A DNA stretch of 64,000 bases from Eretmocerus hayati (taxonomy: Eukaryota; Arthropoda; Insecta; Hymenoptera; Aphelinidae): NCBI GenBank assembly GCA_029851415.1, contig CM056742.1, positions 151,719,121 to 151,783,120 of the forward strand, in the 5' to 3' direction. The position numbers and the translations under genes were made by a program. Under the pieces are notes generated by a model that ran no database searches, had not been told where the DNA came from, and saw only the letters and a program-made list of their open reading frames with translations. Shown here piece by piece: positions 1-12,276 of this stretch; the stretch's first letter is position 1; each line of letters begins with the position of its first letter.

Positions 1-1380
1 GTAATAATTTCTCATACATAAGCTAAGAGCGTACAAAGTTGAACTCGACGAACAAATGTGACAACATGAGTTTGAGGTATAAAACGAAACAGCAAGAGAA
101 GGAGACACAGATGCTTGAATACTTGATGTGTCGTGCTGTTTGTGTGATGTTGAATGAATGAAAGAATAAACTGCGACAACAATGGCCTTTTTTCTTCCTA
201 GTGCACGCTAACTCGAATAATACATCTGTCGTGCAGATCATGCAACAAATACAGCGGTTTATTATCGACAACTGGACAATACTTTTCTCATGAATGCGAT
301 GGAAAACTATTTTCAGAATTTAGAATGAAAAGTTGTGAATACGCATCGATTAAGTTTGACTTTTCATAAAGAAGAATTTTTAAAGGTCAGGGAAAAACAG
401 GATTTGATGTGTATTCTTTCGGATATTCATAGGATCATTCTCTACAATCTATTGTTACATGGGATACTTTTTGGGATTCCCGAGAGTTTTGGTTCAAGGA
501 AGGCGTGGGTGATTAAGAATCTCATCGAAAAACGAGATATCGTTCAAATTTTAAACTCCCCTATATTTTAAGCTGAATTAAATGTCTATGTCAAAATCTG
601 GTCTTGGAAAGTTTTTGCAGAAATGATTTGGAAACTATGTCATTGAATATTAATTCTTGGATCTCATCGAGGCGACCTTATCTCTCGAAAGATCAAAGGG
701 CTCAAAATGACTGGAAATGCCCTGAATTTAATCGAAAAAGCATTCCGTGAATTTTACTGGGATGTTCTTTGATGCAACAAAATGGAAAACGTCTGAATTC
801 TTGCAACTCAAATACCGTTTTTCCCAGGAACGAATATAAATTCCGTAGACAAATTTTCTAGAAATTTTGCCCTCGACATTTGCAACGGAACGATGCAGTT
901 TTTGCGCACTAATAAAATCGAAAAATGTCAATCTCATTTTTAGGTTGATTGATTTATAAAAATCCCAGACAAAATATTGAATCTGTTATCATACTAGTGA
1001 TTTTTCTTACTTTTGGATCACATATTCGCGGTGTGCCGCGTATGACTGATGTGAAAATGGAGTTCTTCAACCACCCTGATTCTTGATGCTCACTCATGGA
1101 TAATTTAATTTATCCTGCAATTCAGTTGGAACTGTGATCGGCTAACGAATGCCATTCAATAGTCTGATCTCGACCGTGCCGAGGCTCAGAAATCCCCAAA
1201 TTGTGTAACTTTGAGAAGCCATCATGCAAACATTACATTAATCTCGGTAACTACCCAACAAGGATAGGACTCACCTTGACGCACGTCACCCGTTCAATTC
1301 AATTGTAACTGCAGTCCTATTAGCGTGAACTAAAATGGTGCATTAAGCACGAAGGTTGGAAAGTGCGTTTTCCGCACAAG
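1..1380. other. Intergenic or intronic DNA, no gene seen
   Basis: AT-rich sequence with stop codons in all frames at short spacing. The short frames here show no domain character or splice context. If the minus-strand exon at 2263-2552 continues leftwards, this stretch would be part of its following intron. Confidence 0.6.
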
Positions 1381-1394
1381 TCAAGATTTATAGT

Positions 1395-1535
1395 GTGAAA
1401 ATAGTGCATTCCGATATGAGGGCGAGAATGTTGGTTTCCACGGCTCGTGCGATGTTTCTGATATTATCGCTCGAAAGCGGAAACCACCCCGACCCGAGTG
1501 TCGGATATAGTATTTTTTCATCTTCGACGTGAGGG
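1395..1535. repeat. Short foldback hairpin
   Basis: The two halves are diverged inverted copies: GTTTCCACGGCTCGTGCGA on the left faces TCGCTCGAAAGCGGAAACC on the right, and CATTCCGATATGAG faces CGGATATAGTA further out. It lies next to the larger foldback at 1577-2192 and shares its GC-rich, CG-dinucleotide-rich hairpin style. No coding capacity is seen. Confidence 0.55.
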
Positions 1536-1576
1536 AAGAAGAATAGAAAATTCGAGCGAAAATGGCCCTCTCCCGC

Positions 1577-2192
1577 ACAGACAGCAATAGAACGTTTCGA
1601 TACAAGGGTGTGAAAACTTTTTTTCGCGTCCGAAAGATGGGGTTTCGGCCCGAGCCGTAGGCGAGGTTCGGAATCATCACGAGGATGCGAAAAATAAGTT
1701 CTACACCCGTGTATCGAATACTATTTTTTGACAAACTGTGAGAGAAAGTGGAAAATCAGTGCGAAAAAGTTACCTTCTCGCACAGTGTGTGGCGTAGTGC
1801 AACTAATAAACGGGCATTTTTCCTCTGGCTCAAATCAGAAAGTTGGCGTTTAGTCGCACTGATACCAATTAATAGTATATGGACCTCGCTCGTCGGACCG
1901 TTTTGGGGCACGGGGAATATTTTCACGTGCCCCAAAACAGCATAACCTCGCATCGGTGCTTAATGTGCTATTTTGACCTACTGTGCGCGAAAGAGTCTTT
2001 TTGCACCGATTTTCCACTTTCTCCCACACTTTGTCAAAGAACACGCATCGATACACGGGAGTCAAGCCTATTTTTTGCAACCACGTGATGATCGCGACCC
2101 TCGCTTACGGCTTAGGCCGGAAACCCATCACTCGGACGCGAAAAAAAGGTTTTACACTCTTGTACCGAAATATACTATTTTGCAATTCTGTA
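1577..2192. repeat. Large foldback palindrome with AATATACTATTT edge motif
   Basis: The left arm (about 1577-1785) and right arm (about 1985-2192) are inverted copies. GGTGTGAAAACTTTTTTTCG on the left matches the complement of CGCGAAAAAAAGGTTTTACAC on the right, and GGCCCGAGCCGTAGGCGAGG matches the complement of the CCTCGCTTACGGCTTAGGCC block. The spacer holds a second hairpin near 1899-1939 whose arms are GTTTTGGGGCACG and its exact complement. The right edge carries AATATACTATTTT, a signature also seen at the foldbacks near 32.5 and 59.9 kb. Frames inside simply read the arms. A foldback or palindromic MITE is likely; no family name can be given. Confidence 0.75.
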
Positions 2193-2262
2193 AGCACCCA
2201 AACATCGCAAAGAGGCAAAACTTTCATTCTACATCAATCAGCATATACATTATTATACTCAC

Positions 2263-2552
2263 TGCCAGCTGAACTGCCCGGTAAGCCCGCCCATTCCATC
2301 TTTGAATCTATCTTTCAGGCTGCGCTGTCTCGAAGGTCCAAATACAGAAGTAGCTGCCCCGATGCCCGAATTAATACCAGAGTTTATTCCCGATCCAATA
2401 CCCGTCAGGATACCTCCTGGTGAAATCGGTACTCCTCCACCTCCTCCTCCACCACTATCATCTTCAACAATAGTGCCAGATACTCCAGCAGCTGCTCCCG
2501 GGCTTTCAGATCTACCCGTTAAGGAGCCTCCACCACCCGTGAATAGCTCCAT
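2263..2552 (-). CDS. First coding exon of an unrecognised gene, Gly/Ser-rich N-terminus (partial)
   Basis: This frame begins MELFTGGGGSLTGRS, from an ATG in good context (ACAAATGG). An in-frame TAG lies only seven codons upstream, which fixes the start. It encodes 96 residues plus two bases of the next codon, then meets the donor GTGAGT at 2262-2257, so the message should continue towards lower coordinates in an exon not identified here. The protein opens with a Gly/Ser-rich low-complexity region, then an acidic EDDS followed by a seven-glycine run (about residues 30-41), an imperfect GINSGINSGIG repeat (about 53-63), and a basic segment FGPSRQRSLKDRFKDG (about 70-85) with an R-x-R-S phosphorylation-like site. 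This is typical of a disordered leader on a larger signalling, channel or scaffold protein, but I do not recognise the gene. The antisense proline-rich frame is the mirror of the Gly codons. TTTTAG just before CTGAATC at about 2570 could be a splice acceptor joining an upstream 5' UTR exon. Confidence 0.6.
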
Positions 2553-5500
2553 TTGTAATGGCTGATTCAGCTAAAATTATTGCATTCGCCTGCCGACGAC
2601 ACGACGACAACGACGATGGCTGGTGTTCAGGGATGTAACCTCGCGGTAATAATGGGCTTTAATGATACTGCGGTGGCCTGTCGATCGATGGTGATCACCA
2701 ACTTGACGATTGCAGGCCTCATTTTGGTGATAATGATGGATCAGATGGAGAAGCTTGAGTATGTGTCGTTTTGTTGGCTCTGACTTCAGAGCTCTCTTAC
2801 GCAGAGATCCACCTCATAGTTGTAGATTGGTGATTATTTTGGGAGCAGATCCTTGTTGGTGAGCTGATAAATTGAACATGATACGAGAATTTAGATTGGT
2901 TGGTCTATTCTTTCTACGATGCTGCTCGTTTTGTACTGGTTGCGAATACACCGGTGTCTTGAGAATCGTTCAGGTTGGATTGGTAACACACGATTTTTGG
3001 TTGGTTAACGAATTTGAATGTCAAGGAATGTCATTATTTGCGCCAGTCAACTCTTTTACGAGGAATTTGATAGCAAAAAAATATAAGGTCGTATCCTAAA
3101 ATGTTTTCTTGCGTTTTTGGTTAAAACCCATGGTGAAAGATTTATAATTATAGGAAATTGCATTCACTTTTTGTGAGCCCTTATGATAGATGGAAGGGTA
3201 TGAAAAGGATGACAAGGTCATCAAAAAATTTTTCACGTTCAAGTAGACGAAAGGTGAATCTAAATTTTTCTCCAAGAAAGCGACTTGCGAGTCTAATTGA
3301 AAATTTGATCGAGCTTTCCTATTTCTGCAAGTCCATCATGCTCTGGTGATGTGATCATTCTTGTGTACATTCGATGCCTTTATTCCCATTTACGCATCAT
3401 CAGTTTCCGTTAGCAAATGACCCAATTTTCAAGATTTGCTGACGAAGTGGCGAGAATCTCAGAAATATTCGTCACACAAAATCCCCTATATTGAGTAAGT
3501 CAAAGAGAAACTTGACATACATTTTTGACATACTGTTGACTTTTCGGGGAGCTTTGTCAATGAACTTCTCGTTAGTGATCTGAGCGTCCGTGGATCTGAG
3601 TAAACAATTAAGGAATTTCTGAGACATCACAGAAGTTGAAGTACAGTGAAAAAATCCCAGTACGACCCAAGAGGAGCTCTAAGAGTATCTGGACTCGACA
3701 TTTTCAGTACAACCCATCACAAAGCAGTCGTTACTCGCAAAGAGTAATGTCCTGATGCAACGATGCAACAGATTGAGAGGCGTGTTCCTGATTCTCTGCC
3801 AATCGCAAGGGACGGTATAGCCTATTAGCTCGTTGAGAAAAACAGATGTCACAGAAGCTTCGACTTGAACAAGTTTTGGACGTAAACTGCACTCGTTTAC
3901 CGAAATGGTCCGGGGACCCTCTGTACAGAATGTTGTGCTTGACAGGCACTTAGAAACTCGCACAGCATCTTCAATCGGCTTGAAAATCTCTCTCAAGTTT
4001 TGCCGTCGCTAGATGGAGTTTTTTTGATTTCATGTTGATGTAAATGTCACTCAAAAGAGAGAGTACCCGCGATGAGAAGTCAGAATTGTGGTATTGGCTG
4101 ACGTTACTTTCATTAAATATTCAGCTTCTGAGTTTGTAACTTCACTTGACAACCCATTGAGACTTGTCCTGATGATAAATGGAATCTTTCAAAGTGCTGC
4201 GAGAGAAAACTATTAGAGTAGTTTCTCCAAAAAGGTGAACATTCCAACCAATAAAGAGAAATTAAATGAGAACTGATTATCTACGTTTTAATTCAAGCAG
4301 TCCTTGATGGAAAGATTTTATCGTTTCGAAAATATTAATCAACAACCCGGCAGTTTTTGTGATCCTCATTGGGTGAAATTGATAAATAAATAGATTTCTC
4401 CATTTGTCACGCTGAAGTTGAGTGATTGTGAAAAAATTACAGCCTATTTTCGGGAAAACCAAGTCTAAAAATAATTCAATATCGTAAAAGATTGTGAATC
4501 ACGATGACTATCACTTATCATTACCGCATCAAACAAAAATAGATCGAGAGAAATGCTGATAAAATAAATGAACACAGTTAATACGATTCTTAATCCACTA
4601 ATCAATCTCATCTTGTGGATGAATATCAGAATAAAATGATAACTAAAAATATAGGCGACAGTCATTCCTATGAGTAATGTCAAGAGACATCTATCGCGCA
4701 GACAGACTTTAACTCGATACTCTCAATATTGAGGCAGAAAAGAAAATGCAAAGGCAAGATTTTGCTTTCACGTGAGGTCAAGAGATCAAGATATCCAACA
4801 ATGAGATTCGAGTGTACTCGTGTGGCCACCTTACGAAAAGCGTGCAATGGAAATTGAATGCCGAAGAAATCGAAAAGATCTGGCAAACTAATCTGGCGAA
4901 TAAGAAAACTTGGCAGGCAGTCACACGAGACGAGAAAGAGATGCCTTCTTCTCGGTTTCGCAAAAGTGCCACGAAGCCTTTGTAAAGTGGATCAACGGAT
5001 ATAATATGGGGATTTATCATAGGAAGAAGAGAACCCTGAAACGGGAATCTGTGGTAAATACTCAAAGCGAAGCAGCCGTTAGGCACACGATATACAGCCA
5101 ATATACAGGGAAATGCCGGAACTACGGGTCGAACGAGCAGGAAATTGCGTGTAAAATTCAACTCAAGCTCTCTGGCTACCTTCAAATTTGTCCTCTCACG
5201 AGATCTGGCGATATTTTTATAAGATGGCTCATAAAAAAAAGTTAATTTTAAAATGCGCTTGAGAGTGTAAAGGGGAGTTTTGGTTATATTTCACATGAGA
5301 AAGTTCGTGATCTCATGTTTTGTGGCAATCAAAGCATTGCGTCTCGGATTGATTAAAAATCTAGAATTAAAACGTCGATTGGAAAAGAGTTAGCTTTGCG
5401 AAATATTTTGATTGGCGAATCTCAGACTTTCCTTAAAAAGAAACTAACACATTCGTTGCGGGCGACGTTTTACTATTATGCAAAAATTGCTAATAAAGAC

Positions 5501-5563
5501 GAGGGGGGGAGGGCCTGAGTTCCGGATTATTAATCTCGATCACATTTTTTTTGCAGTTTGGTA
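2553..5563. other. Flank or 5' intron upstream of the Gly-rich exon
   Basis: On the minus strand this lies upstream of the coding exon. The first 250 bases contain short CAT/CGT-rich runs (near 2590-2620) compatible with 5' UTR or promoter sequence. Beyond that it is unremarkable AT-rich DNA. Overlapping minus-strand frames at about 4280-5185 are hydrophobic in places but have no shared reading frame, domain or splice signals. No gene is supported. Confidence 0.4.
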
Positions 5564-6357
5564 CAGGCAGCCCCCGCTATTCGCGGTCCCGATATTCGCG
5601 GAATTCGCTTATTCGCGGTTTCTGATTTGTGGCGTTCCCCGGTATTTGCGGTGCCCTGACTCGCTTATTCGCGGTTTGGATCTAGATCTTCGAGATAACT
5701 TAGCTCATGAAACGTGAATTTCCGATGGATTTCATCCGAATGTGTTCTTCCAATCCAACTTTGTGATTGAGTGTTCATCATTTCGAGGGTGTTGCTATTG
5801 TTATTGTTTTCCAAGACTGATTAATTGTTTATACGACAGAATTATTAGTGTACCTGGTGTACTATCTCAATTCTACTCATGGCACTATGCGTAGAAAGAA
5901 CGCATATTCGTCAATTAGAAAACGTGATAACGATTTGTGAGCCTCTCGAAAGAATTGAAAATGTCAAATTTGTTTGCCACTAAAGGAAAAATGGCCGAAG
6001 TTCTTAGAACTTCCAATGGCCACTGACCACAGATTGTATGTTCGTCAATTTTGCTAGTCAAAGGTGACAGAGCTCTTCACCCGCACGCTCGTGGATGGAT
6101 TTTTCCAACAGATTTTCGAGTGAATTCCAGTAATTTTTCAATCGTATCATACTGTTACTTCGTATCTTTCACATATTGAGACAACTTGCTAAGCTTCTTA
6201 CATGAATTTGTTTATTAAAGATGATGTGCGGATTTTCTACTTACTCACGGAACCACATATGTATACGTAAGCCCCCTTTTCCCATAAGCCCATCAAGGTT
6301 TCGGTATTCGCGGCATTTTCTTTATACGCGTTAACCGCGAATAGCGGGGGTTGCCTG
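5564..6357. mobile_element. Non-autonomous pogo/Tigger-like DNA transposon (TA-flanked)
   Basis: The left end CAGGCAGCCCCCGCTATTCG and the complement of the right end, CAGGCAACCCCCGCTATTCG, are near-identical terminal inverted repeats. Both are flanked by TA (5562-5563 and 6358-6359), the target duplication of Tc1/mariner/pogo elements. Inside each end the motif ATTCGCGG recurs several times, as expected for subterminal repeats. At 794 bp with no transposase frame, it is a non-autonomous copy. The pogo/Tigger assignment rests on the CAGG start and TA duplication, and a related TA-type superfamily is possible. Confidence 0.85.
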
Positions 6358-6609
6358 TACACCCTAATTTGCCCCTACGTGGAAAAGAAGCCTATTTCCA
6401 TGATGTTATACGGGTTTTTCGTATAATAGGGATATTTCGGCTCCCAGACCTCCAAATAAGACGTACTCCAGCTCATTTTGTAGCTTTTTTACTCTCTTTC
6501 AAATTTCTTGATTGAGATTGATGTGTCTAAACGGAGTGAAGAACGAGTTTGGAAAAAGACTATGGGGGCGAATTAGGAACACTGTACTTTTTTTAGTAAT
6601 ATGGGCGTC

Positions 6610-7130
6610 GAATCGGCTAAACATCGAATTTTGCAATAGGCATCTTGCATTTTTTTTGACCCCCCAAAAAAAAGGTTTGGCAAAATCGAGCAAATCGAGA
6701 TGAGTAAGGTGCAATTAGAAAGAAATTCCCAAAAATTGTTTACAACTTGCGCAAATTGTTTGAAAGTCAGACGATTGTGTCACACGGCGCAAGTCATCCT
6801 ACTGTCAAACAATTTGCGCAAGACAAAGAAAATTTTTGGGATTTTTTCTTGAATTGCACAATACTTGTCTCGATTTGCTCGAATTTGCCAAACCTTTTCC
6901 TGGAGGGATCAAAGAAATTGCAAGACGCCATACAATAGCGATAGTCGACTACTTTGTCGGAGTGACGTCACAGAGCGCAAGTCATCAGACTTTCAAACAA
7001 TTTGCGCGAGATGGAAAAAATTTCTGGGGATTTTTTTCCAATTGCACCCTATCTATCTCGATTTGCTCGAATTTGCCAAACCTTTCTTCAAAAAAATGCA
7101 AGATGCCTATTCTGCGAAAAGCATTCCAAA
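6610..7130. repeat. Three-copy inverted/direct repeat, about 150 bp units
   Basis: A unit containing CAAACAATTTGCGCAAGA, then an AATTTTTGGG-like tract, AATTGCAC, CTCGATTTGCTCGAATTTGC and CAAACC occurs three times. One copy is inverted (about 6640-6780) and two are direct (about 6786-6935 and 6971-7120). The first two face each other as a hairpin around the CGCAAGTCAT junction. The short frames in this block repeat the same peptides because they read the same DNA, so they are not genes. Probably remnants of a foldback element plus one tandem duplication. Confidence 0.75.
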
Positions 7131-10100
7131 GTTGGAACAAAGACAAAAAAAAAGAGTCAAAGTACGTTGATCACATTAATAATACATAATTGGAATTGAT
7201 AACATCAATTTTGTTTGGCATAGCTTTTAGTGACCAACAAAAAAGAAGTCGAAAGTACCGAAAACCACTTTTTTGTTGTAAGAAATGCGCGAGTCATTGA
7301 GGATCGGTCCTGAACGATTATTTTCTCATACTTTAACGTGATAAATATGAAAAAAAATTTGCGGCAAGGTCTGCGGGTGCGTAAATTTGAGAACTCGAAT
7401 GGGAGCAAATTAGGCACAGTTACCTTATATAATGGACCATATGATCAATGCTCTAATCGAGGCTCTAATATTGGTAGCTGAATTCCCAGATAAGGACCGT
7501 TATTAGACAGAAATGTTCTGAAGATTTCATATTTTGGGTATATTACCAAACTGTGGAAAAAAATTTGAGTCAGATAAATATTCTAGAACCCAAGTCTCTT
7601 CCTTGTAAGTCTTTATAAGTCACTGTTTTGGAAAACTTCAGATTGACCCTACAGATATTCATGATATCGAGATTGGGAAAAAAATGACGAATATCTTCTA
7701 GTTTTGGAAATGCTCATATCTGCGCTGACCTTACAGTTCAGGGAAACCAGTTAGACATTTTCTAACTTTTAAAAATACCAAACATACAATAAATGCACAT
7801 CTTGGTTTCGAAAGTACACGAATACCATCTACATCATCTGAGAAAAAGAATCGGAATATCCAGCACATTCGATAACTATGTGATTCAACAAGGGTCTGTT
7901 ACATAAACAAGGCAAACCACTAGAAAAGCGCCTGCAGCATTTTGACGAGAAAAAGTTTCCTGTCCGTAATATATAAGGATAAACCCAACAGAAAACAGAA
8001 AAAAAGACAAACCACACGGCAGAAAGTGGATGTCGCGACTAATGACGTCGATGTAAGCCCGCCTACTTCTCCTTCATCGGATTCTCTGATGGGCTCGTTG
8101 TTCGCGCGCGATAATCCATTCCTAATTCCGTGTTATCGCAGCTGATATATAGTTATATACCTTTTAAAGCCTTTATTAGAGCCTCGGAAGGATAATGGGT
8201 GAGAGTTTTGGGGCACAAAAGGCGGGGCTGAGAAGGTGCAGCCGTCTGAGCATTTATAGGCTTTATGCTTGCTAGATGCATATAAGTGTGATGGATACAG
8301 TATAGGCGGTGATGTCTGACGATCGATTTTGGCGAATACTAGGTCAAGTGCGACCCGCGATTAATTAACCACATTCTCGATCGGTTCTCGTTTTATCTAT
8401 CTCTATGTGTCTATGTGCCAGTTCCGCACAACGCGTCGTGCATGTTTGGCTCAAATCTGATGAATTCATGTGTAATGACACGGTATATACGTACTTACAC
8501 ATACATGGCGTCAAAGCTCTCGATTGGAGATATATGCATGGATATGCATAGTACAGAGTGTTGATATGTGATAACGGATATCGCGTATCATCAGAGTGCG
8601 TTTGGTACTTCGAGATGTTTGTTTTTGATATTGTTTGTTTGCATGAGGTTTGATGTATCATTAGAAATGATCTTGGGATTGGCTTCTTGTTGCAGGGCAA
8701 TCGTATAATTTTACTCCTTAATTAATTGCACAGATAAACTGATTCTGTACTCATGATGATTGCAACTGGAACAATTTGGTTTTTGGACGTCAAATCTACG
8801 ACCCCGAAGATATTTCTGTTAAGAAAAAATTCAAGATAATTCTGCTAAAGGATTCAGCAAGAGTTGAACCAACTTTCCTGAACAGCTCTGTGATTGCTCT
8901 TGAGATATGAGATGACTTTACCTCTTGACCTTACATATTAGCTACAAAGAATAGGAACGATCCACAATATTTACGCCGAGATTCAGGAAATTTTCGATGT
9001 ATAGAAGAAGCGTTCCATCACATGGAAAGAGTCTCAATGGATTTGATTTCTTGGGAAAATTGGTAATAAGAATTGAAAAATCGTCTGAACCTTTGGTCTC
9101 GTCACTTTACTCAATTTCACCCAAGTTTTTGATAGCATCTTTGAAAACAAATCTCAAGATCCAACAGTAAATTATAGAATTTTATGAGTGCGGAATGAAT
9201 GAGAGAAGTTTGTTAAATTATGTCTGTAATCTTGTGACTGCTACAAAAAGTTTATTTTTGATATTTCTAGACAGTTTCACCTAAATTCAGTAATTTACGT
9301 TGTCAAAGCAAAGGTTCCGTCCCCCGAACTAATCTTGTGAATTAAGTTCTGTTAGACATATCCGCTGACATTCCTACTAAGAGATCAGATTTGAGGTGTT
9401 TTTCGTGGCCAAACCCATGGTTAAATATAGATCCCAAAGTTTTCCAATCTCGATCGTGATGAGATAGTGTGTAAATCTTTGGAATAATAATGCTGGCCAA
9501 CGATGACGATCGCACGTTTTAGGTTCCAGCGAGTATTTTTGTATCGCGAGCATCAGCAGGGCGTCTGTCGTATCGAAAATCAAAGACAAACAGACTAAAT
9601 ATCCCGTGAGCAAAGCGCATTTGACGCACGATATCGACTTCGGGCTATCTATCCACGGCGAAGACTGTTTCCACGTTGCTGCATAAAGAGCTAAAGTCAA
9701 CTTTTTCAAGTTTCTATCTCTCTCAAAGAAAAATAAACAGGACATTTTCTCAACGTGAACACTCTGTGGAATCAAAAGTTGTTAGTGGCAAGTATATGTA
9801 TTAGAGACTCGCCACGATCGCCTCGGGGTATATAAAAACTTTTTGCGACTGCGGAGATATGCGTTTATTCGCAAATAAACTGAACGCCCGGCTAAATTTT
9901 GTCACGAGACAACATGAAAAAAGTTGTAAGAGATATATGGTTGAAAAGAAATCGCAAAATAAGTCTGGACACATTAATCGCACAAAGGTAGGATATTCGT
10001 ACACCGAATGACGCACGGGATAGTCATGGAATTGCGTATCAAACGATTATGAAGGTCAAGTACGTGTGTTATACCGCTCTGGTGTACCGAAATGCCCCCT

Positions 10101-11310
10101 TTGCAGGCAACGTTTTCGAGTATATTCCGCCAATTTTCGTTTATTTGGGTTCTGAGTTTCCAGAACATCACAATTTTAGAACCAACAAGAGAAACATATG
10201 TTTCGACCCACTGCGTCAACAGCTCCCACAAAATGTATTCGAAATTTGGCATCATTCGTATGATAGTTTTGATGAATACGGGGTACTTTCATATACATTT
10301 TTGCAAAATTACATGAAAATTGATATTCACCGAAGTGAAGCCTCATTCTCGAGATGATGTTAAGTTTTTCAAAATGAGATTTTTTTATTCACTTTGCAAG
10401 TAAATTAAGGTAGTTACCCAACCCAGTGATTGAATCAATACTCTTGAGGGCTTTTGTGGAATCTTCTGCATGGGATTTGCGCAATCATATCACATTTTTA
10501 AATATTTTCGTCGCCATTTTACAATAACTCTGGAAGAATTGTTCATTTTTGACAAAGGAAGCAAAAGGTATAAACCTCTGACCCAGTTCAAAGAAATCCT
10601 AGAATTTGTTTGAGCAATGAATGATAGATAGATCAATGAAAAGCTTGGAGAATTTAAGTATAATATGTAAAGGGATCTTGAAAAATGTTTTTGTAAGGTT
10701 CCATCAAATGAGCCTTGTCACTGCGATGGGCTCCATTAATCAAACTCTGTGTGCAGTGACGATCTAAACCCCATAAAATTGATGCCACCGATGCGGCTCG
10801 TCGCACACACGACCCGAACGCTATTTTTGCCACCGCAGTAAACGGCTCAACAGTTTGGAAAATTCGTCAACTTCCTAGGCACAGTTTGTATAAATTTTTC
10901 TCCCATACATCAGATCTATCTTCGACTCCTCTTGTTTGAACAAGTAAATTATCTAAATTCGCCCCCAACAATAAAAAAAAAAGACCAGTTACAATGACCA
11001 AAAACTGACACACGGTCCGAGAATTAATCCATACGCGTAGACTTTATCGCGTCTAGTGCATCTCGGGAAGGTATAGCGACGAGTGGAGCAGTGGTATAGT
11101 CGCGATAAGGGCAGACCCAACGGGCTATCATATACTATACCCAGTGCTACCATCCTCTTGGCACCGCTCTCTCGGGCGCAACAAATGTCTCCTCTCTACA
11201 GAACTCTTGGAATCTCAAGACGAACATTGTGAAGTATACGTTACTGCAAGGAGGGAAAAAAGTGCACAGAAAGAAAGCAGTCCGTACGAAGCTCCCGACG
11301 CATTCAGTTT
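7131..11310. other. Long stretch without recognised genes
   Basis: Mostly AT-rich sequence. Minus-strand frames at 9377-9775 and 9801-10016 are hydrophobic but show no family motif and no credible splice signals. Short segments near 8040-8700 and 11040-11160 are richer in CG and in GGTATAG, TCGCGA and TATATA words and could be regulatory DNA, but no specific site can be assigned. Confidence 0.45.
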
Positions 11311-11317
11311 TCACTCT

Positions 11318-11346
11318 GTGTGTTGTGTGTGTGTGTGTGTGTGTGT
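11318..11346. repeat. GT/TG dinucleotide microsatellite
   Basis: An uninterrupted GT run with one TT interruption near its start. A second, shorter TG run of about eight copies lies at 11817-11832. Confidence 0.9.
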
Positions 11347-11566
11347 TCATGTATGTAAGGGTAATGGCGCAAGATAGAATTTATGCTCGAATTCTCTTGA
11401 ACTGCTTCGTATAGGGAATAATAATAATTTTAGCAGATATCCACGTGAATCGGCAAACGGTCCGCATTTTGCTTCGATCGCACGTTATAAATTTCTCCCT
11501 TGAGATATAATGCTAATAGACGTGGCATGCACTGAAACTGAGCGAATGGATATGGGTTTATTCAAT

Positions 11567-11568
<2 letters not shown>

Positions 11569-11620
<52 letters not shown>
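11569..11620. repeat. CT dinucleotide microsatellite, about 26 copies
   Basis: A perfect CT/TC tract of 52 bases. In insects GAGA-type tracts can bind GAGA factor, so a chromatin role is possible, but the length and purity fit an ordinary microsatellite. Leu/Ser and Arg/Glu frames across it are artefacts. Confidence 0.95.
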
Positions 11621-11623
<3 letters not shown>

Positions 11624-12134
11624 CGCAAAATTTTCACTGAAACCCAATCTCGTCTCGCAACTGCCACACTCGTACATCTGTGTGGAGCTTTTCACCGTCG
11701 AGTCAGCAAATTCGAACTTTTTTTTTGCCGCATTCGATTTGCCCAAAGCTCTCTCTGGGTGCATACTGCGAATGAAATGACGCTACCTCTCACTCACTCA
11801 ACGTGTTTAGCCTACATGTGTGTGTGTGTGTAAGTGTTCACAAATCGAAAACTGTCGGGTTCCGAGTTGGCCTGAGGCTGAAATGAGTGCACGGAATCGA
11901 GTTAACGCCTTCGGGGCAGCATCAGAAACATGAACGCCATCGCTCGCTTGCTGTACTTGAAGCAGACTCGTTCCTTTTCCTGAGAGTTGTTCACTTTTTC
12001 TGACCGAGGGATGATGGTTATACAGGGATGTATGTATTAGTGATGTTTCTGCAGTTTCTGCTGTACGAGACTACCATAGAGATAAGCAGGTAGAATTTTA
12101 GGTCGATCCGAGAGCAAAAATAAATGGGGTCTTT

Positions 12135-12165
<31 letters not shown>

Positions 12166-12168
12166 ACC
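12135..12168. repeat. GAC trinucleotide microsatellite
   Basis: About eleven GAC/ACG triplets with one GGC interruption. The threonine-rich frame that crosses it has no other coding character. Confidence 0.9.
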
Positions 12169-12276
12169 AGAAAAGCGATGCGCACTTTTTTGCCTGCATC
12201 ACACGTGCGAGGAGTAGCTAGCTCTCGACTCGTATCAACGTTTACATGTTATATATGTGGCAGACAGGCCGATAAG

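Noticed and set aside
2302..2565. Plus-strand proline-rich frame opposite the Gly-rich exon
   Set aside because: It is the antisense of GGN glycine codons; the minus strand has the ATG context, upstream stop and splice donor.
4277..5185. Cluster of hydrophobic minus-strand frames that could suggest a chemoreceptor pseudogene
   Set aside because: The frames do not join in order, show no receptor C-terminal motif, and have no splice signals; hydrophobicity is expected from T-rich codons.
9377..10016. Two hydrophobic minus-strand frames
   Set aside because: No recognisable domain, no exon boundaries, and base composition equal to flanking DNA.
11485..11833. Frames rich in Leu-Ser or Arg-Glu repeats
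   Set aside because: They read the CT microsatellite at 11569-11620.
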